Shown here in pieces: positions 46,075 through 54,551 of a DNA stretch of 64,000 bases (position 1 is its first letter; each line of letters starts with the position of its first letter). This DNA is from Clostridium neonatale (GTDB lineage Bacteria; Bacillota; Clostridia; Clostridiales; Clostridiaceae). The notes beneath the pieces were generated by a model. It saw nothing but the letters and a program-made list of their open reading frames with translations. It made no database searches and was not told the origin of the DNA. The position numbers were made by a program, and so were the translations under genes. The DNA is taken from contig NZ_LN890328.1 of assembly GCF_001458595.1 (NCBI RefSeq), positions 1,394,926 to 1,458,925 of the forward strand, in the 5' to 3' direction.

Positions 46075-46225
46075 TTTTTCTATTAGCTTAAGTTTTATTA
46101 AACAATTTCCTCTATATCAATTATCCTATCTGCCCACTCTTCATAAAAAGCAGCTTCGGTAGAAACTAATACTACAGTTCCTTCATATGATATTAAAGCT
46201 TCTTTTAATGCCTCTTTAATATATA
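46071..46225 (-). pseudogene. 3' remnant of a second ABC-F gene
   Basis: The minus strand reads KEALISYEGTVVLVSTEAAF and continues YEEWADRIIDIEEIV before a stop. It aligns with the last 38 residues of the intact ABC-F gene at 52609-54150 (KEALVSYEGTVVLVSHEASF). DNA similarity continues past the stop (both read AATTTTTCTATTAGCTTAA on the plus strand). The switch His (VSHEA) is replaced by Thr. It is a truncated, decaying duplicate. Confidence 0.8.
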
Positions 46226-46292
46226 GCTCTATTTATTCACTTATTACATTCTTATTTGTTTTCACATTAGCTAACTATACCAATATAGTTAG

Positions 46293-46853
46293 CTAACATT
46301 TTTCAAAATTCAGTATTCCATTAAATATTATATTAAACACACTGTCCATGGCCTCATTGTATTTTTTATTATTATCATGAAGCATATTACTATCAAGCAG
46401 CTTTTCACTCATTACATCAATCATAAGAGCTGAAATAAATAAATCTGCGTTTTCTTTAATTTCGCCATTAGATTTTGCCTGCTGAAAAATTTCTCTAATT
46501 ATATTTATTTTATAATTTCTAACTTCCATAAGCTTATTCCACTCTTTTTCATAGTATATTTTTATTTCACTGATTATTGAAGATGGCATTTTATATTTAT
46601 GATAAGTATGAATAATCTTATTACATTTTTCATTTAATGGCATATTTTCATTAATTATATTTTCACAGCTCTTCATATCTGCATTAAATACTTCATTTAT
46701 ATATGTTTCTACAATTTCATCCTTACTATTAAAATATTTATATATTGTCTTCTTGCTTATTTTTAAATTACTACATATATCATCCATTCTGAATTTCCTT
46801 AATCCACGTTCTTGTATGATTTCACATGCAGCCTGTAATATTTTATCTCTCAT
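46293..46853 (-). CDS. TetR/AcrR-family regulator of the adjacent MFS gene
   Basis: This 186-residue protein has the TetR helix-turn-helix at about 1-48 (MDDICSNLKISKKTIYKYFNSKDEIV) and an unassigned ligand domain. Its start overlaps the end of the MFS gene by 11 bases, so the two are cotranscribed with the transporter first. It most likely represses the operon by binding the inverted repeat at 48082-48119 and releases it when it binds the exported drug. Confidence 0.85.
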   Translation of the reverse strand: MRDKILQAACEIIQERGLRKFRMDDICSNLKISKKTIYKYFNSKDEIVETYINEVFNADMKSCENIINENMPLNEKCNKIIHTYHKYKMPSSIISEIKIYYEKEWNKLMEVRNYKINIIREIFQQAKSNGEIKENADLFISALMIDVMSEKLLDSNMLHDNNKKYNEAMDSVFNIIFNGILNFEKC

Positions 46854-48021
46854 TAAATCTCTCCTTTTTTACATATGTCTTTACAATAACAGCTCCTGCA
46901 ATTCCTGCTATACAAAGTACAATAAATGAGTATATTTCACTTATTGACCATATTTTCGCAACTACTAGTGAGCCTATAAATGATCCAATATATTGAACGC
47001 TATTTAATATTCCATTGCCTGCTCCCCTATATTCATTTGCTAGCAAATCATTTCCAAGGTTTGATAATACAGTTGATATTCCAATATAACCACTCATAAA
47101 TAACATTGTTCCAATTAATATTAAAATAAGTGATGATTTATTAAGATAAAATAACACTCCAACTGCAGTTAGTATAAAATTAATTATAAGAAATTTTATA
47201 CTTTTTACATTATCACATTTCTTTACTACATTCTGAATTACAATTATTGCAATTATCACTGATGGCATAAATACCTTCCACATTCCATCAAGTCCTGTTA
47301 TGTTTTCAAGATACTGTGGTATACAAAAAAATACGCCTGTCATTATAAAATTATTTAATAATCCTGCAATATTCAATGCATCAAAGCACTTGTCCTTAAT
47401 CAGGATTTTCATTACATGCTTTGTTGATATATTATTATTATTTACATTTTTATTATCCTTCAAAAATACAGCTATTACAATGGATGCGCCTAAAATAAGC
47501 ACGGCTGAATACATAAACATATTTTCTACACTTACAAATTTATTTATTATTGACCCCAAAGCAAAAGATGCTGCAGCTGCTCCACTTACCATCATGCTAA
47601 TGATACTTAATGACTTAAGTCTTTCTTTAGAATTTGTACATACTCCAGAAACCCATGAATATCCTACAGCAATAACAGCTCCACTTCCTTGCATAGCTCT
47701 TGCAAATATTAAAGCATATATGTTATCTGCAAAATGTGCAATTACAAGACCTATAACTACCTGCATTAGACCACATAACATGACTCTTTTATTACCTTGC
47801 TTATCGCTCCAGATTCCATAAAATATCTGAAATACTGCCTGCATAAGCCCGAAAATTCCAAGTGCTACACCTGCTAGAACTGGTGTATAATATTTTAATT
47901 GTTTGCTGTAAGTACTTATAAATGGCATAACCATAGTCATTGCCATTTGACGCATACCTAACGCAAAGCCTAAAGTAGTAACCAATAATAAATTAGTATT
48001 TTTTATATTTTCCTTTTTCAC
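46843..48021 (-). CDS. MFS transporter, probable drug efflux
   Basis: This 392-residue major facilitator has twelve predicted TM helices. The conserved loop 2-3 motif reads GIWSDKQGNKRVMLCG (a variant of GxxxDRxGRR), and helix 4 begins FARAMQGSGAVIAVGYSWVSG. A related motif C, typical of antiporters, is not clear. It is the first gene of an MFS-tetR operon with its own strong promoter and palindromic operator, which is the usual layout for an inducible efflux pump. The substrate is unknown. GGAGGGAG lies before the start, which is GTG or the adjacent codon. Confidence 0.85.
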   Translation of the reverse strand: MKKENIKNTNLLLVTTLGFALGMRQMAMTMVMPFISTYSKQLKYYTPVLAGVALGIFGLMQAVFQIFYGIWSDKQGNKRVMLCGLMQVVIGLVIAHFADNIYALIFARAMQGSGAVIAVGYSWVSGVCTNSKERLKSLSIISMMVSGAAAASFALGSIINKFVSVENMFMYSAVLILGASIVIAVFLKDNKNVNNNNISTKHVMKILIKDKCFDALNIAGLLNNFIMTGVFFCIPQYLENITGLDGMWKVFMPSVIIAIIVIQNVVKKCDNVKSIKFLIINFILTAVGVLFYLNKSSLILILIGTMLFMSGYIGISTVLSNLGNDLLANEYRGAGNGILNSVQYIGSFIGSLVVAKIWSISEIYSFIVLCIAGIAGAVIVKTYVKKERFNER

Positions 48022-48081
48022 AAAGCTCCCTCCATTTGTTTAGGAAACTATTTTTCTTTTTTGAGTTTCTAATAAATAAAA

Positions 48082-48150
48082 TAATAGGAAACCATAATTA
48101 AACTTTCAGTTTCCTATTACAATAATATTCCAAAAGATGAAGGCTGTCAA
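48082..48150 (-). promoter_or_regulatory. Consensus promoter and TetR-type operator of the MFS-tetR operon
   Basis: On the minus strand TTGACA (48145-48150), a 17-base spacer and TATTAT (48122-48127). TAATAGGAAAC (48082-48092) and GTTTCCTATTA (48109-48119) form a perfect 11-base inverted repeat at the start site. Extra TAGGAAAC (48041) and GTTTCTA (48065) copies lie closer to the gene. Confidence 0.8.
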
Positions 48151-48446
48151 ATATATATTTAATTAAAATTATGATTTAAACTTATAATAAAAATTTCATC
48201 AATTTCATAAATATATGTATATTATCAAAAACTCATAAAATCAAATTTTACCATAATTTTATTTTTTTATTTTTTGCAACAAATAAAGTAAAAATCTGTT
48301 TTTTACGAATTCCTGCATTTCTTATATTTTTTATCCTTTTGACTATAGAATGTTCATCAATGCTAAACTTACACTTAAATAATTATCTTCAAAATTACTA
48401 ATATTTTATCAGTAAAAAATTTCATTTGATATTTTTCCGCCAAACA
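48151..48446. other. Spacer with possible coding trace
   Basis: AT-rich. The minus strand near 48270-48375 has an open stretch (FSIDEHSIVKRIKNIRNAG and on) that looks coding but has no start or family I know. Nothing else is recognised. Confidence 0.3.
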
Positions 48447-48938
48447 TTAATCATAGAAATTCTTAATTTTATCAAAAGAAAATAAAGACATCTTAAATCC
48501 TGAAGTTTTAATTATAGCTGAGATTTTGTTAAATATTTTCATAACTTCACATTCATAAAAATTATTTTCTTTATATTTATCATCATTTCCTTTTTCCGGA
48601 TTATATTCTTCATCAATTATATTCCATGCAGTAATTTTATATTTTGTTCTATTTTTATAAAAGAAAAATTCATTACTCTCTCCATCACATGATCCATTAT
48701 CAAGATTTTCAGGTATGCTTTCAATTTTACTTTCATTTATTATATTCAATATTTTTTCTACAACATCAGACTTTAATGTATATCGCTCTTGTTTTAAAAG
48801 TATATTTTGAACAACATATTCAGAATACTCTATCTTACCATCATAAAATATCTCTATTTTAAAACCTTCATATTGTCCATATTGACAGCATGCAGCATTT
48901 CCCAATCTATAAGAAAAAATTACAGTACGATCTATCAT
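48447..48938 (-). CDS. Hypothetical soluble protein
   Basis: This 163-residue protein is not recognised. It has no signal peptide or TM helix, several beta-strand-like stretches (EGFKIEIFYDGKIEYSEYVV, RTKYKITAWNII) and four cysteines spread out (CC near 17, C in NGSCDGES, C in FYECEV). A GGAAA ribosome site precedes the ATG. The strand pattern suggests a compact alpha/beta fold with an immunity-protein flavour, but this is a guess. It is monocistronic. Confidence 0.5.
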   Translation of the reverse strand: MIDRTVIFSYRLGNAACCQYGQYEGFKIEIFYDGKIEYSEYVVQNILLKQERYTLKSDVVEKILNIINESKIESIPENLDNGSCDGESNEFFFYKNRTKYKITAWNIIDEEYNPEKGNDDKYKENNFYECEVMKIFNKISAIIKTSGFKMSLFSFDKIKNFYD

Positions 48939-49090
48939 AATAATTTTCCTTTCAAATATATAATTATTGTTTCTAAACTAATGAAAATATGTATAATAAA
49001 GATAATTACCTTTAATTATACATATTTCTAATCCTTACCTCAACCTTATAACTTTTTTGATAAATGAACATGAGATATAGACGTATATTT

Positions 49091-49759
49091 TTACTCTATC
49101 CATTCCCATCCATCTCTACCAGCACCTAATTCAAAATGACATTTAACAATTCCTAAATCTAGTTTGCTATAAAATGCAGTTAATGCTTTAGCTCTTACTT
49201 TATTACCTTCTAAACTAATCAAAAACTTTTGCTGGTTCATTGCTGTTGGAGCTAACATTGCTGCCTCCATTCCTTTTTTAAACCAATCTGGCATTTCTCC
49301 ATTGACTTTAGAGAGTTCTTCAATTGACTTACTTTTATGGCTTACGCCTTGATTTTCTCCATATCCTAAGGCTATTACACAAATAAGTTTTTCTCCTTTT
49401 TCTACTTTAATCATAGCCTTTGATTTGCTATATGTCATAGCCACCCAACATGTATTTAATCCTAACTCAGCAGCCTTAAGAACTATCTTTTCACCATAAT
49501 AGCCACCTTTTTCTTGAAGTTTATCTTCCTTTTTGCCAACTATAGCAATATAGTTTTTTACATTACTAAATTTACCATAGTGCGCCATAAAACTATCAAA
49601 AGCCTTTGGTTCATCTGTGCATAATTGGATATGCATATGTCCTTCATTATTACATTCATCAATAATTTCCATGAGCTCTTTCTTAACGTCCTCATCTATT
49701 TTCTTATCAGTATAACTACGAACAGAATGACGTTTTTTCATTATTTCTAAAATATCCAT
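49091..49759 (-). CDS. Nitroreductase-family protein
   Basis: This 222-residue FMN-dependent oxidoreductase is of the nitroreductase superfamily. It opens MDILEIMKKRHSVRSYTDKK (the FMN-phosphate-binding RHSVRSY motif). It has VLKAAELGLNTCWVAM in the middle and ends with a conserved-looking ELGAGRDGWEW. It may reduce quinones, nitro compounds or flavins. The start at 49759 has GGAGG at 8 bases, better than the longer frame. It is the last gene of an MBL-ArsR-nitroreductase operon (37 bases after ArsR). Confidence 0.85.
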   Translation of the reverse strand: MDILEIMKKRHSVRSYTDKKIDEDVKKELMEIIDECNNEGHMHIQLCTDEPKAFDSFMAHYGKFSNVKNYIAIVGKKEDKLQEKGGYYGEKIVLKAAELGLNTCWVAMTYSKSKAMIKVEKGEKLICVIALGYGENQGVSHKSKSIEELSKVNGEMPDWFKKGMEAAMLAPTAMNQQKFLISLEGNKVRAKALTAFYSKLDLGIVKCHFELGAGRDGWEWIE

Positions 49760-49795
49760 AATCAATTCCTCCAAGTAATAATATTTATAATGTTT

Positions 49796-50194
49796 TTAAA
49801 TTAAACCTTTTTTCATAGCTTCTCTTTCAGCATCACTTTTAAAGCAATCATTTTCTTTTGATACTTCTTCAATTATTTCATTGATATTATTCATTAACCC
49901 TGAAAGCTGTTTCCATACTGTATCACAAGCATTTACAAAGTAATAATTTTTAGTACCTTCTCTATACATACTTATAACCCCAGCATCCTTAAGTATTTGC
50001 AAATGGTGAGATACTGCAGGTCTTGAAAGATGTGTTTTCTTAGTAATTTCCCCAACTCTAATACCATGGGCATCACTTTCAAGTAAAGCTATTAACATTT
50101 GCTGTCTTGTTTCATCTCCTAATGCTATAAATGCCTTTCTACAAGCTTTAAAATCTTCAGCTACTTTCACTCTTCTCTCATAACATCTTTCCAT
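49796..50194 (-). CDS. ArsR-family winged-helix regulator
   Basis: This 132-residue regulator has a winged helix at about 20-100: FIALGDETRQQMLIALLES, the recognition helix LSRPAVSHHLQILKDAGVIS, and the wing YREGTKNYYFV. It lacks the CVC metal motif of arsenic sensors; its cysteines (CRKAF, NACDTVW, NDCF) are scattered. It sits between an MBL-fold hydrolase and a nitroreductase and probably controls this operon. Direct repeats in front of the operon are candidate sites. The inducer is unknown. Confidence 0.85.
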   Translation of the reverse strand: MERCYERRVKVAEDFKACRKAFIALGDETRQQMLIALLESDAHGIRVGEITKKTHLSRPAVSHHLQILKDAGVISMYREGTKNYYFVNACDTVWKQLSGLMNNINEIIEEVSKENDCFKSDAEREAMKKGLI

Positions 50195-50222
50195 TTCTAC
50201 ACTCCTTCAATTAAAATTCATC

Positions 50223-51041
50223 TTATAGTATTACTATTTTTTCTTTAACATCTGGATCATGAGTAGCAAATACGCCTACACATTCTTTTTTATGTGCCAT
50301 ATTTTTAACCCATTTTAAAGAAGTGATCATATCATCTTTATTAACTAAGGGGCCTGGCATACGAAGATTTTCCCATGAATCCTTAGCATATCCACAATCT
50401 CCTGTAAGCAAAATAAACTTATTATTATTTTTTACCATAACTACAATATTCCCTTCTGTATGTCCCTTAGCATCTAATAATAGTATTGTTCCATCTCCGA
50501 ATACATCATATCCTCTATTAAATGGTCCATATTCAAGTTTATCCATTTTAAAAGATTCTACATTTACACCATTCCAAAATCTTTTAGCATATCTAACATT
50601 ACCTTTATTTATTGCCTTCATTTCTTCCTCAGATATCATTATTTTATTAGCATCTTTAACTAAACCTAGGCCACTTGAATGATCACAGTCCATATGAGTG
50701 ACAAATACATAATCTAAATCTTTAGTTTGTATATTCAGCTTTTTTAGCTGTTCATTTACAGCTTCTTCTTCAAGTAATTTAGGCTTACTTGCCATATATA
50801 ATAATGGAGATAAATGCTTTATAGGATTAGTTCTAACATCACTATGCCATCCAGTATCGATTAATATTTTTCCATTTGGATGCTCTATTAAATATGCTGT
50901 AACAGGCAACCATATTCTTAATTTTTTACTTCTTCCTATACCTGTATATGCTATAGGATTTTTAGATACATCTCTAAAAGGTACTGCTGGATCAACACCC
51001 ACTTCTCCACAGTTTAAAATATGAACTTTAATATTATTCAT
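50223..51041 (-). CDS. MBL-fold metallo-hydrolase (lactonase-like)
   Basis: This 272-residue metallo-beta-lactamase-fold enzyme has the motif THMDCDHSSGL (HxxxDH with two zinc sites), a later zinc His in AKGHTEGNIVVMV, and GDCGY with the bridging Asp. Sequence and size fit the AttM/AiiA-like branch, whose best known members open acyl-homoserine lactones, but similar proteins act on other lactones or esters. It is the first gene of an operon with an ArsR regulator and a nitroreductase. It is probably cytoplasmic. Confidence 0.85.
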   Translation of the reverse strand: MNNIKVHILNCGEVGVDPAVPFRDVSKNPIAYTGIGRSKKLRIWLPVTAYLIEHPNGKILIDTGWHSDVRTNPIKHLSPLLYMASKPKLLEEEAVNEQLKKLNIQTKDLDYVFVTHMDCDHSSGLGLVKDANKIMISEEEMKAINKGNVRYAKRFWNGVNVESFKMDKLEYGPFNRGYDVFGDGTILLLDAKGHTEGNIVVMVKNNNKFILLTGDCGYAKDSWENLRMPGPLVNKDDMITSLKWVKNMAHKKECVGVFATHDPDVKEKIVIL

Positions 51042-51078
51042 AATAAATTCACCTCTATGTTATAATTTTAAACTTTGT

Positions 51079-51153
51079 CTATTGGTCTAAACTTTATTCC
51101 TTAGTTCTAATTCTAATTTTTAGTTTATACTTAGTTTATTGGTTTATACTTTT
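51079..51153 (-). promoter_or_regulatory. Direct repeats upstream of the MBL-ArsR operon
   Basis: CTATTGGTCTAAACTTTA (51079-51096) and TTATTGGTTTATACTTTT (51136-51153) match at 14 of 18 positions. They sit where the operon promoter must be and may bind the ArsR protein. The rest of 51154-51431 is AT-rich with one weak hairpin (about 51263-51290). Confidence 0.4.
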
Positions 51154-51431
51154 AAACAATTATAGCATTAATTTTTTTCTGTGGTTCAATGGTTAAGAAA
51201 ATCAAGACCATTACCTTTTTTCAAAAACTCCATTATTATTTCATATGCTTAACACTTGGAAAAAGGATGCTTTTTATAGCACCCTTCAAAGCTTATCTAA
51301 TTATTTATTGTTTTCTTATATTCATAACTATTTTTTAATAGAATTCATGTTTTAAAAACATATATTGCATCATCACCAAATTTGAATTTAATGATATATA
51401 CTAATTCCCTATAATTTATATAGATTTCTTA

Positions 51432-51893
51432 TTATACTTTTTCATTCCAATCTATCTTTGGATAGCTGTCATTTTCTTCAATAAGTAATTCTGATAAATT
51501 TACAGATGCCAATTGGCTGTTAAATGCTTTAATTCCTAAATCAATAGTATCAATCACTTTTTTCTTACTTTGTTTAGTATGTTCATCATCATTAAAAACA
51601 TGTTCAGCTAAATCTGATACATCAAAAGTGATTATATCCGTTTCAATTGCATTATATACATCATATAATGTTATTTGTTTTAACGACTTTTTTAATTGAA
51701 ACCCGCCATCTTTACTAGCATTGGATGTAATTAATTCTGCTAAAACCAGTTTTCTTAGAATTTTCTTTAAATAAGAATCTGATACCTGCAAAATAGTACT
51801 CATTACATTACTTTTTACTGTTTGATTATCTTTTTGCAACCCTAGCATCAAAAGAACGTATATACCTTGTTCAAAACTTTTACTTATTTTCAC
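51432..51893 (-). CDS. Rrf2-family regulator without Fe-S cysteines
   Basis: This 153-residue protein has an Rrf2 winged-helix domain (about 1-90: YVLLMLGLQ, the helix LQVSDSYLKKILRKLVLAELI, then KDGGFQLKKSLKQITLYDVYNAIE). It has no cysteine at all, so it cannot bind the [2Fe-2S] cluster of IscR or NsrR; it belongs to the YwnA-like ligand-sensing branch. It lies 15 bases after a NAD(P)-binding protein gene, with which it forms an operon. Confidence 0.88.
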   Translation of the reverse strand: MKISKSFEQGIYVLLMLGLQKDNQTVKSNVMSTILQVSDSYLKKILRKLVLAELITSNASKDGGFQLKKSLKQITLYDVYNAIETDIITFDVSDLAEHVFNDDEHTKQSKKKVIDTIDLGIKAFNSQLASVNLSELLIEENDSYPKIDWNEKV

Positions 51894-51908
51894 AGCAAAA
51901 CTCCATTC

Positions 51909-52478
51909 TTATCTTGTCAATTTAGTAATTAATTCATTAGCTACATCTTCTACACGAACAGGCTTTAATTTTTTAGAAAATACTCCTAAACATTTAAAAA
52001 TAGGAACCATCTTTGCTAATGCGTCATTTCTATCTTTACCATAAACGACTGTAGGCTCTACATACTCCACTCTTTTTTTGCTTGATTGAAGCATCTTGAT
52101 TATATCAGCTTTAATATCTGTAAAACTTTTAGGTCCTAAAACACCACCAATAAAGCCCATTTTATCAACATTATAGTTTTTAGCAATATTAAGCATTACT
52201 TCTGCTGGTTGTTTATTAATTTTGATAAGTTCCTTACTATCTTTTTCTGGACGACCTATAAAATCTATAATACATGCAATATCTTTAGGTAATACACTTG
52301 CTACAGAATCATAATCAGTTACATCAGCACATAAATTATGTATTCTTTTGTCCTTTAATTTATTATTACCTGTTCTCGAAATAATATAAAATTCTGCACT
52401 TGAATCTTTTTCTAACCACTGTCTTGTTACCTCTCTACCAATATATCCATTTCCCCCAAGTAGTACTATATTTTTCAT
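51909..52478 (-). CDS. Atypical SDR, NAD(P)-binding protein
   Basis: This 189-residue Rossmann-fold protein has the GGNGYIG motif (residues 8-14) of atypical short-chain dehydrogenases and NmrA-like proteins. No YxxxK catalytic pair is evident, so it may be a redox sensor or a small reductase. It is shorter than classical extended SDRs, which is common in this subgroup. An Rrf2 regulator follows at 15 bases; such pairs in Firmicutes are often induced by electrophiles or quinones. A long inverted repeat precedes the gene. Confidence 0.75.
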   Translation of the reverse strand: MKNIVLLGGNGYIGREVTRQWLEKDSSAEFYIISRTGNNKLKDKRIHNLCADVTDYDSVASVLPKDIACIIDFIGRPEKDSKELIKINKQPAEVMLNIAKNYNVDKMGFIGGVLGPKSFTDIKADIIKMLQSSKKRVEYVEPTVVYGKDRNDALAKMVPIFKCLGVFSKKLKPVRVEDVANELITKLTR

Positions 52479-52519
52479 GAAACATCTCTCCGATCTTTAG
52501 ATTTATATTATCTATAGAT

Positions 52520-52560
52520 ATTATAAATCCATAGATATAAAATATCAATGGATTTATAAT
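52520..52560. promoter_or_regulatory. 19-base inverted repeat before the SDR-Rrf2 operon
   Basis: ATTATAAATCCATAGATAT (52520-52538) and ATATCAATGGATTTATAAT (52542-52560) are inverted with one mismatch and a 3-base centre. It lies 42 bases before the SDR start and after the ABC-F stop, without a T-run. An Rrf2 operator is the likeliest reading. Confidence 0.55.
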
Positions 52561-52608
52561 AAAAAATAACAAAACCTCTTTGAAATTTTTCTATTAGCTT
52601 AATTAATA

Positions 52609-54150
52609 TTAAATCATTTCCTCTATATTAATAATTCTGTCTGCTAAGTCTTCATAAAAAGAAGCTTCATGAGAAACTAATACTACAGTTCCTTCATATG
52701 ATACTAAAGCTTCTTTTAATGCTTCTTTAGAAGCTAAATCCATATGATTTGTTATTTCATCTAAAATCAAAAGATTGCATAAGGTAAGTGTAAGACGACA
52801 AAGTTTAACCTTAGACTGCTCTCCCCCACTTAAGCTTTTTATACTCTGCAAAGCTGTTTCACTTTTTACTCCACACTGTGAAAGGTGTTTTCTAATTTCA
52901 TTTTGGGTCATTTTAGGAAACTCATCTGAAATAATTTCTATAGGATTCATTCCATCATTTTGCCATTTCAGATCCTGTTCATAATATCCTGGTTTTATAT
53001 TCTCACCAAATTTAACTTTTCCAGCTAAACTTTTAATTTCACCAACAATGGTTTTTAAAAGAGTAGATTTTCCTATGCCATTAAATCCTGTTATAACAAC
53101 TTTCTCTTTATTTTTTATACTAAAATTCATTTTAGGAAGAATTGCATATCTGTATCCAACTTCTAAGTTTTTAACGCTAAGAGCAATATTTGGAGTTGCC
53201 TCAGCATATTTAAATTTTATTACTGGCTTTAATGTTCTAAAGGATGGTGCATCAATTCTTTCAATTTTATCAAGCTGTTTCTGACGTCCTTTTGCCATTT
53301 TGGCTGTTGATGCTCTTACTTTATTCTTAGCAATATATTTTTCTAGCTTTTCTATTTCTCTTTGCTGCTCACTATATCTTCTTACATAATCCTCCTGTAA
53401 TCTTTCTTTCTGCTTAAGAAATGTACAGTATCCACCATTATATTTTCTTATATCTTTATGGTCAATATCACATATACATGTTGTTATTTTATCCAAAAAG
53501 TCAAAATCATGAGATACTATTATAAAGGCTCCTTTAAAATCTTTTAAATATTCTGAAAGCCATTTAATATGCTCTTTATCTAAAAAATTAGTAGGCTCAT
53601 CAAGTAATAATATATCTGGGCTTTGCAGTAGAAGTTTTGCCAGTATTACTTTTGCTCTTTGACCTCCACTTAATTTGTTTAGCTGACTATCATAACCAAT
53701 TGCATCTATTCCAAGTCCAGTTGCTACTTTCCTTATAGAACTATCTATACTATAAAACTCCTTTTCTTCAAGGATTTCTTGATATAGTGCTGCTTTTTTC
53801 ATAATATTTTCATTTATATTGCATGCCATTTCTTCATATGATTTATTTAATTTTTCTTCAATTTTATACAATTCATTAAATGCAGTCTTTAAATAATCAT
53901 ATACGCTGTAATCTTCAATTATTTCTGCATACTGATCCAAAATTCCTATATTTATATTAGGCTGCCACTTTATTTCTCCTTCATCTGGAATTGCTGTACC
54001 ACAAATGATTTTAAGTAACGTACTTTTACCAGCACCATTTACTCCAACAATCCCCATATGCTCACCCTTATATAATTCAAATCCTGCATTACTGTATAGT
54101 TTCTTATCTCCATAAGTGTGTGATAAATTTTTTACTTCTAATAAACTCAT
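52609..54150 (-). CDS. ABC-F family ATPase (ribosome protection type)
   Basis: This 513-residue cytosolic protein has two ATP-binding domains and no membrane part. Walker A: GVNGAGKSTLLK (about 36) and GFNGIGKSTLLK (about 355). Signature motifs: LSGGQRAKVILAKLLL and LSGGEQSKVKLCRLTL. Walker B: LLLDEPTN and LLILDEITN. The interdomain linker (about 235-300) is charged and helical, the part that reaches into the ribosome. ABC-F proteins of this sort displace macrolide, lincosamide, streptogramin or pleuromutilin drugs. The second Walker B reads DEITNH, slightly unusual. A leader with a terminator hairpin precedes it, as known for vmlR and msr genes, supporting a drug-induced resistance role. Confidence 0.88.
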   Translation of the reverse strand: MSLLEVKNLSHTYGDKKLYSNAGFELYKGEHMGIVGVNGAGKSTLLKIICGTAIPDEGEIKWQPNINIGILDQYAEIIEDYSVYDYLKTAFNELYKIEEKLNKSYEEMACNINENIMKKAALYQEILEEKEFYSIDSSIRKVATGLGIDAIGYDSQLNKLSGGQRAKVILAKLLLQSPDILLLDEPTNFLDKEHIKWLSEYLKDFKGAFIIVSHDFDFLDKITTCICDIDHKDIRKYNGGYCTFLKQKERLQEDYVRRYSEQQREIEKLEKYIAKNKVRASTAKMAKGRQKQLDKIERIDAPSFRTLKPVIKFKYAEATPNIALSVKNLEVGYRYAILPKMNFSIKNKEKVVITGFNGIGKSTLLKTIVGEIKSLAGKVKFGENIKPGYYEQDLKWQNDGMNPIEIISDEFPKMTQNEIRKHLSQCGVKSETALQSIKSLSGGEQSKVKLCRLTLTLCNLLILDEITNHMDLASKEALKEALVSYEGTVVLVSHEASFYEDLADRIINIEEMI

Positions 54151-54280
54151 TTTTCTTTCCTCCTATAATACAAAACAATATATTCTGCTTTCAGGTTTGG
54201 AATCTTTTGCACATTTTGAAATTCATATATTTAAGCATCATATAACTTATAAAGCATTAATATATAATTTTATAAAAAAC

Positions 54281-54406
54281 AAAAAAGCAGAAGACTCAAA
54301 GTTTACAGCCTTCTGCTTAAGTGATAGCCCAAATTTTGCATTTGGATACTAGAACTTACTACTACATATGTATATAAGTAGTGAGTTTCATTTTAACACT
54401 ATTATA
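54281..54406 (-). ncRNA. Attenuator leader of the ABC-F gene
   Basis: On the minus strand TATAAT (54401-54406) begins a leader with an ACTAC..GTAGT hairpin, a CCAAAT-GCAAA-ATTTGG hairpin (54329-54345) and a terminator AAGCAGAAG / CTTCTGCTT followed by T6 (54281-54318), 130 bases before the ATG. Antibiotic-stalled ribosomes would be expected to favour readthrough. I see no clear leader peptide. Confidence 0.65.
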
Positions 54407-54419
54407 TGCTAAAATAAAC

Positions 54420-54456
54420 AAAAGCTGAAAGCAGAGATACATTGCTTTCAGCTTTT
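54420..54456. terminator. Bidirectional terminator
   Basis: AAAAGCTGAAAGCA pairs perfectly with TGCTTTCAGCTTTT around 9 bases. It insulates the ABC-F leader from what lies to the right. Confidence 0.75.
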
Positions 54457-54551
54457 AATAATATAATCATAAATCAATAAAAATTTCTACAACAAATAAA
54501 ACATAGTAATATCCTATATTTTTAAAGTTATATACAATTTTTAATTCCTCA

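Noticed and set aside
47300..47821. Antisense frame of 173 residues inside the MFS gene
   Set aside because: A shadow of the MFS coding strand; the latter has TM helices, motif and promoter.
53048..53284. Plus-strand frame of 78 residues inside the ABC-F gene
   Set aside because: A shadow of the ATPase coding strand.
54324..54341. 18-base match between the ABC-F leader and the RNA candidate at 61680-61697 as a shared functional element
   Set aside because: An exact match of this length is not far from chance in 64 kb of AT-rich DNA; kept as a note, not a claim.
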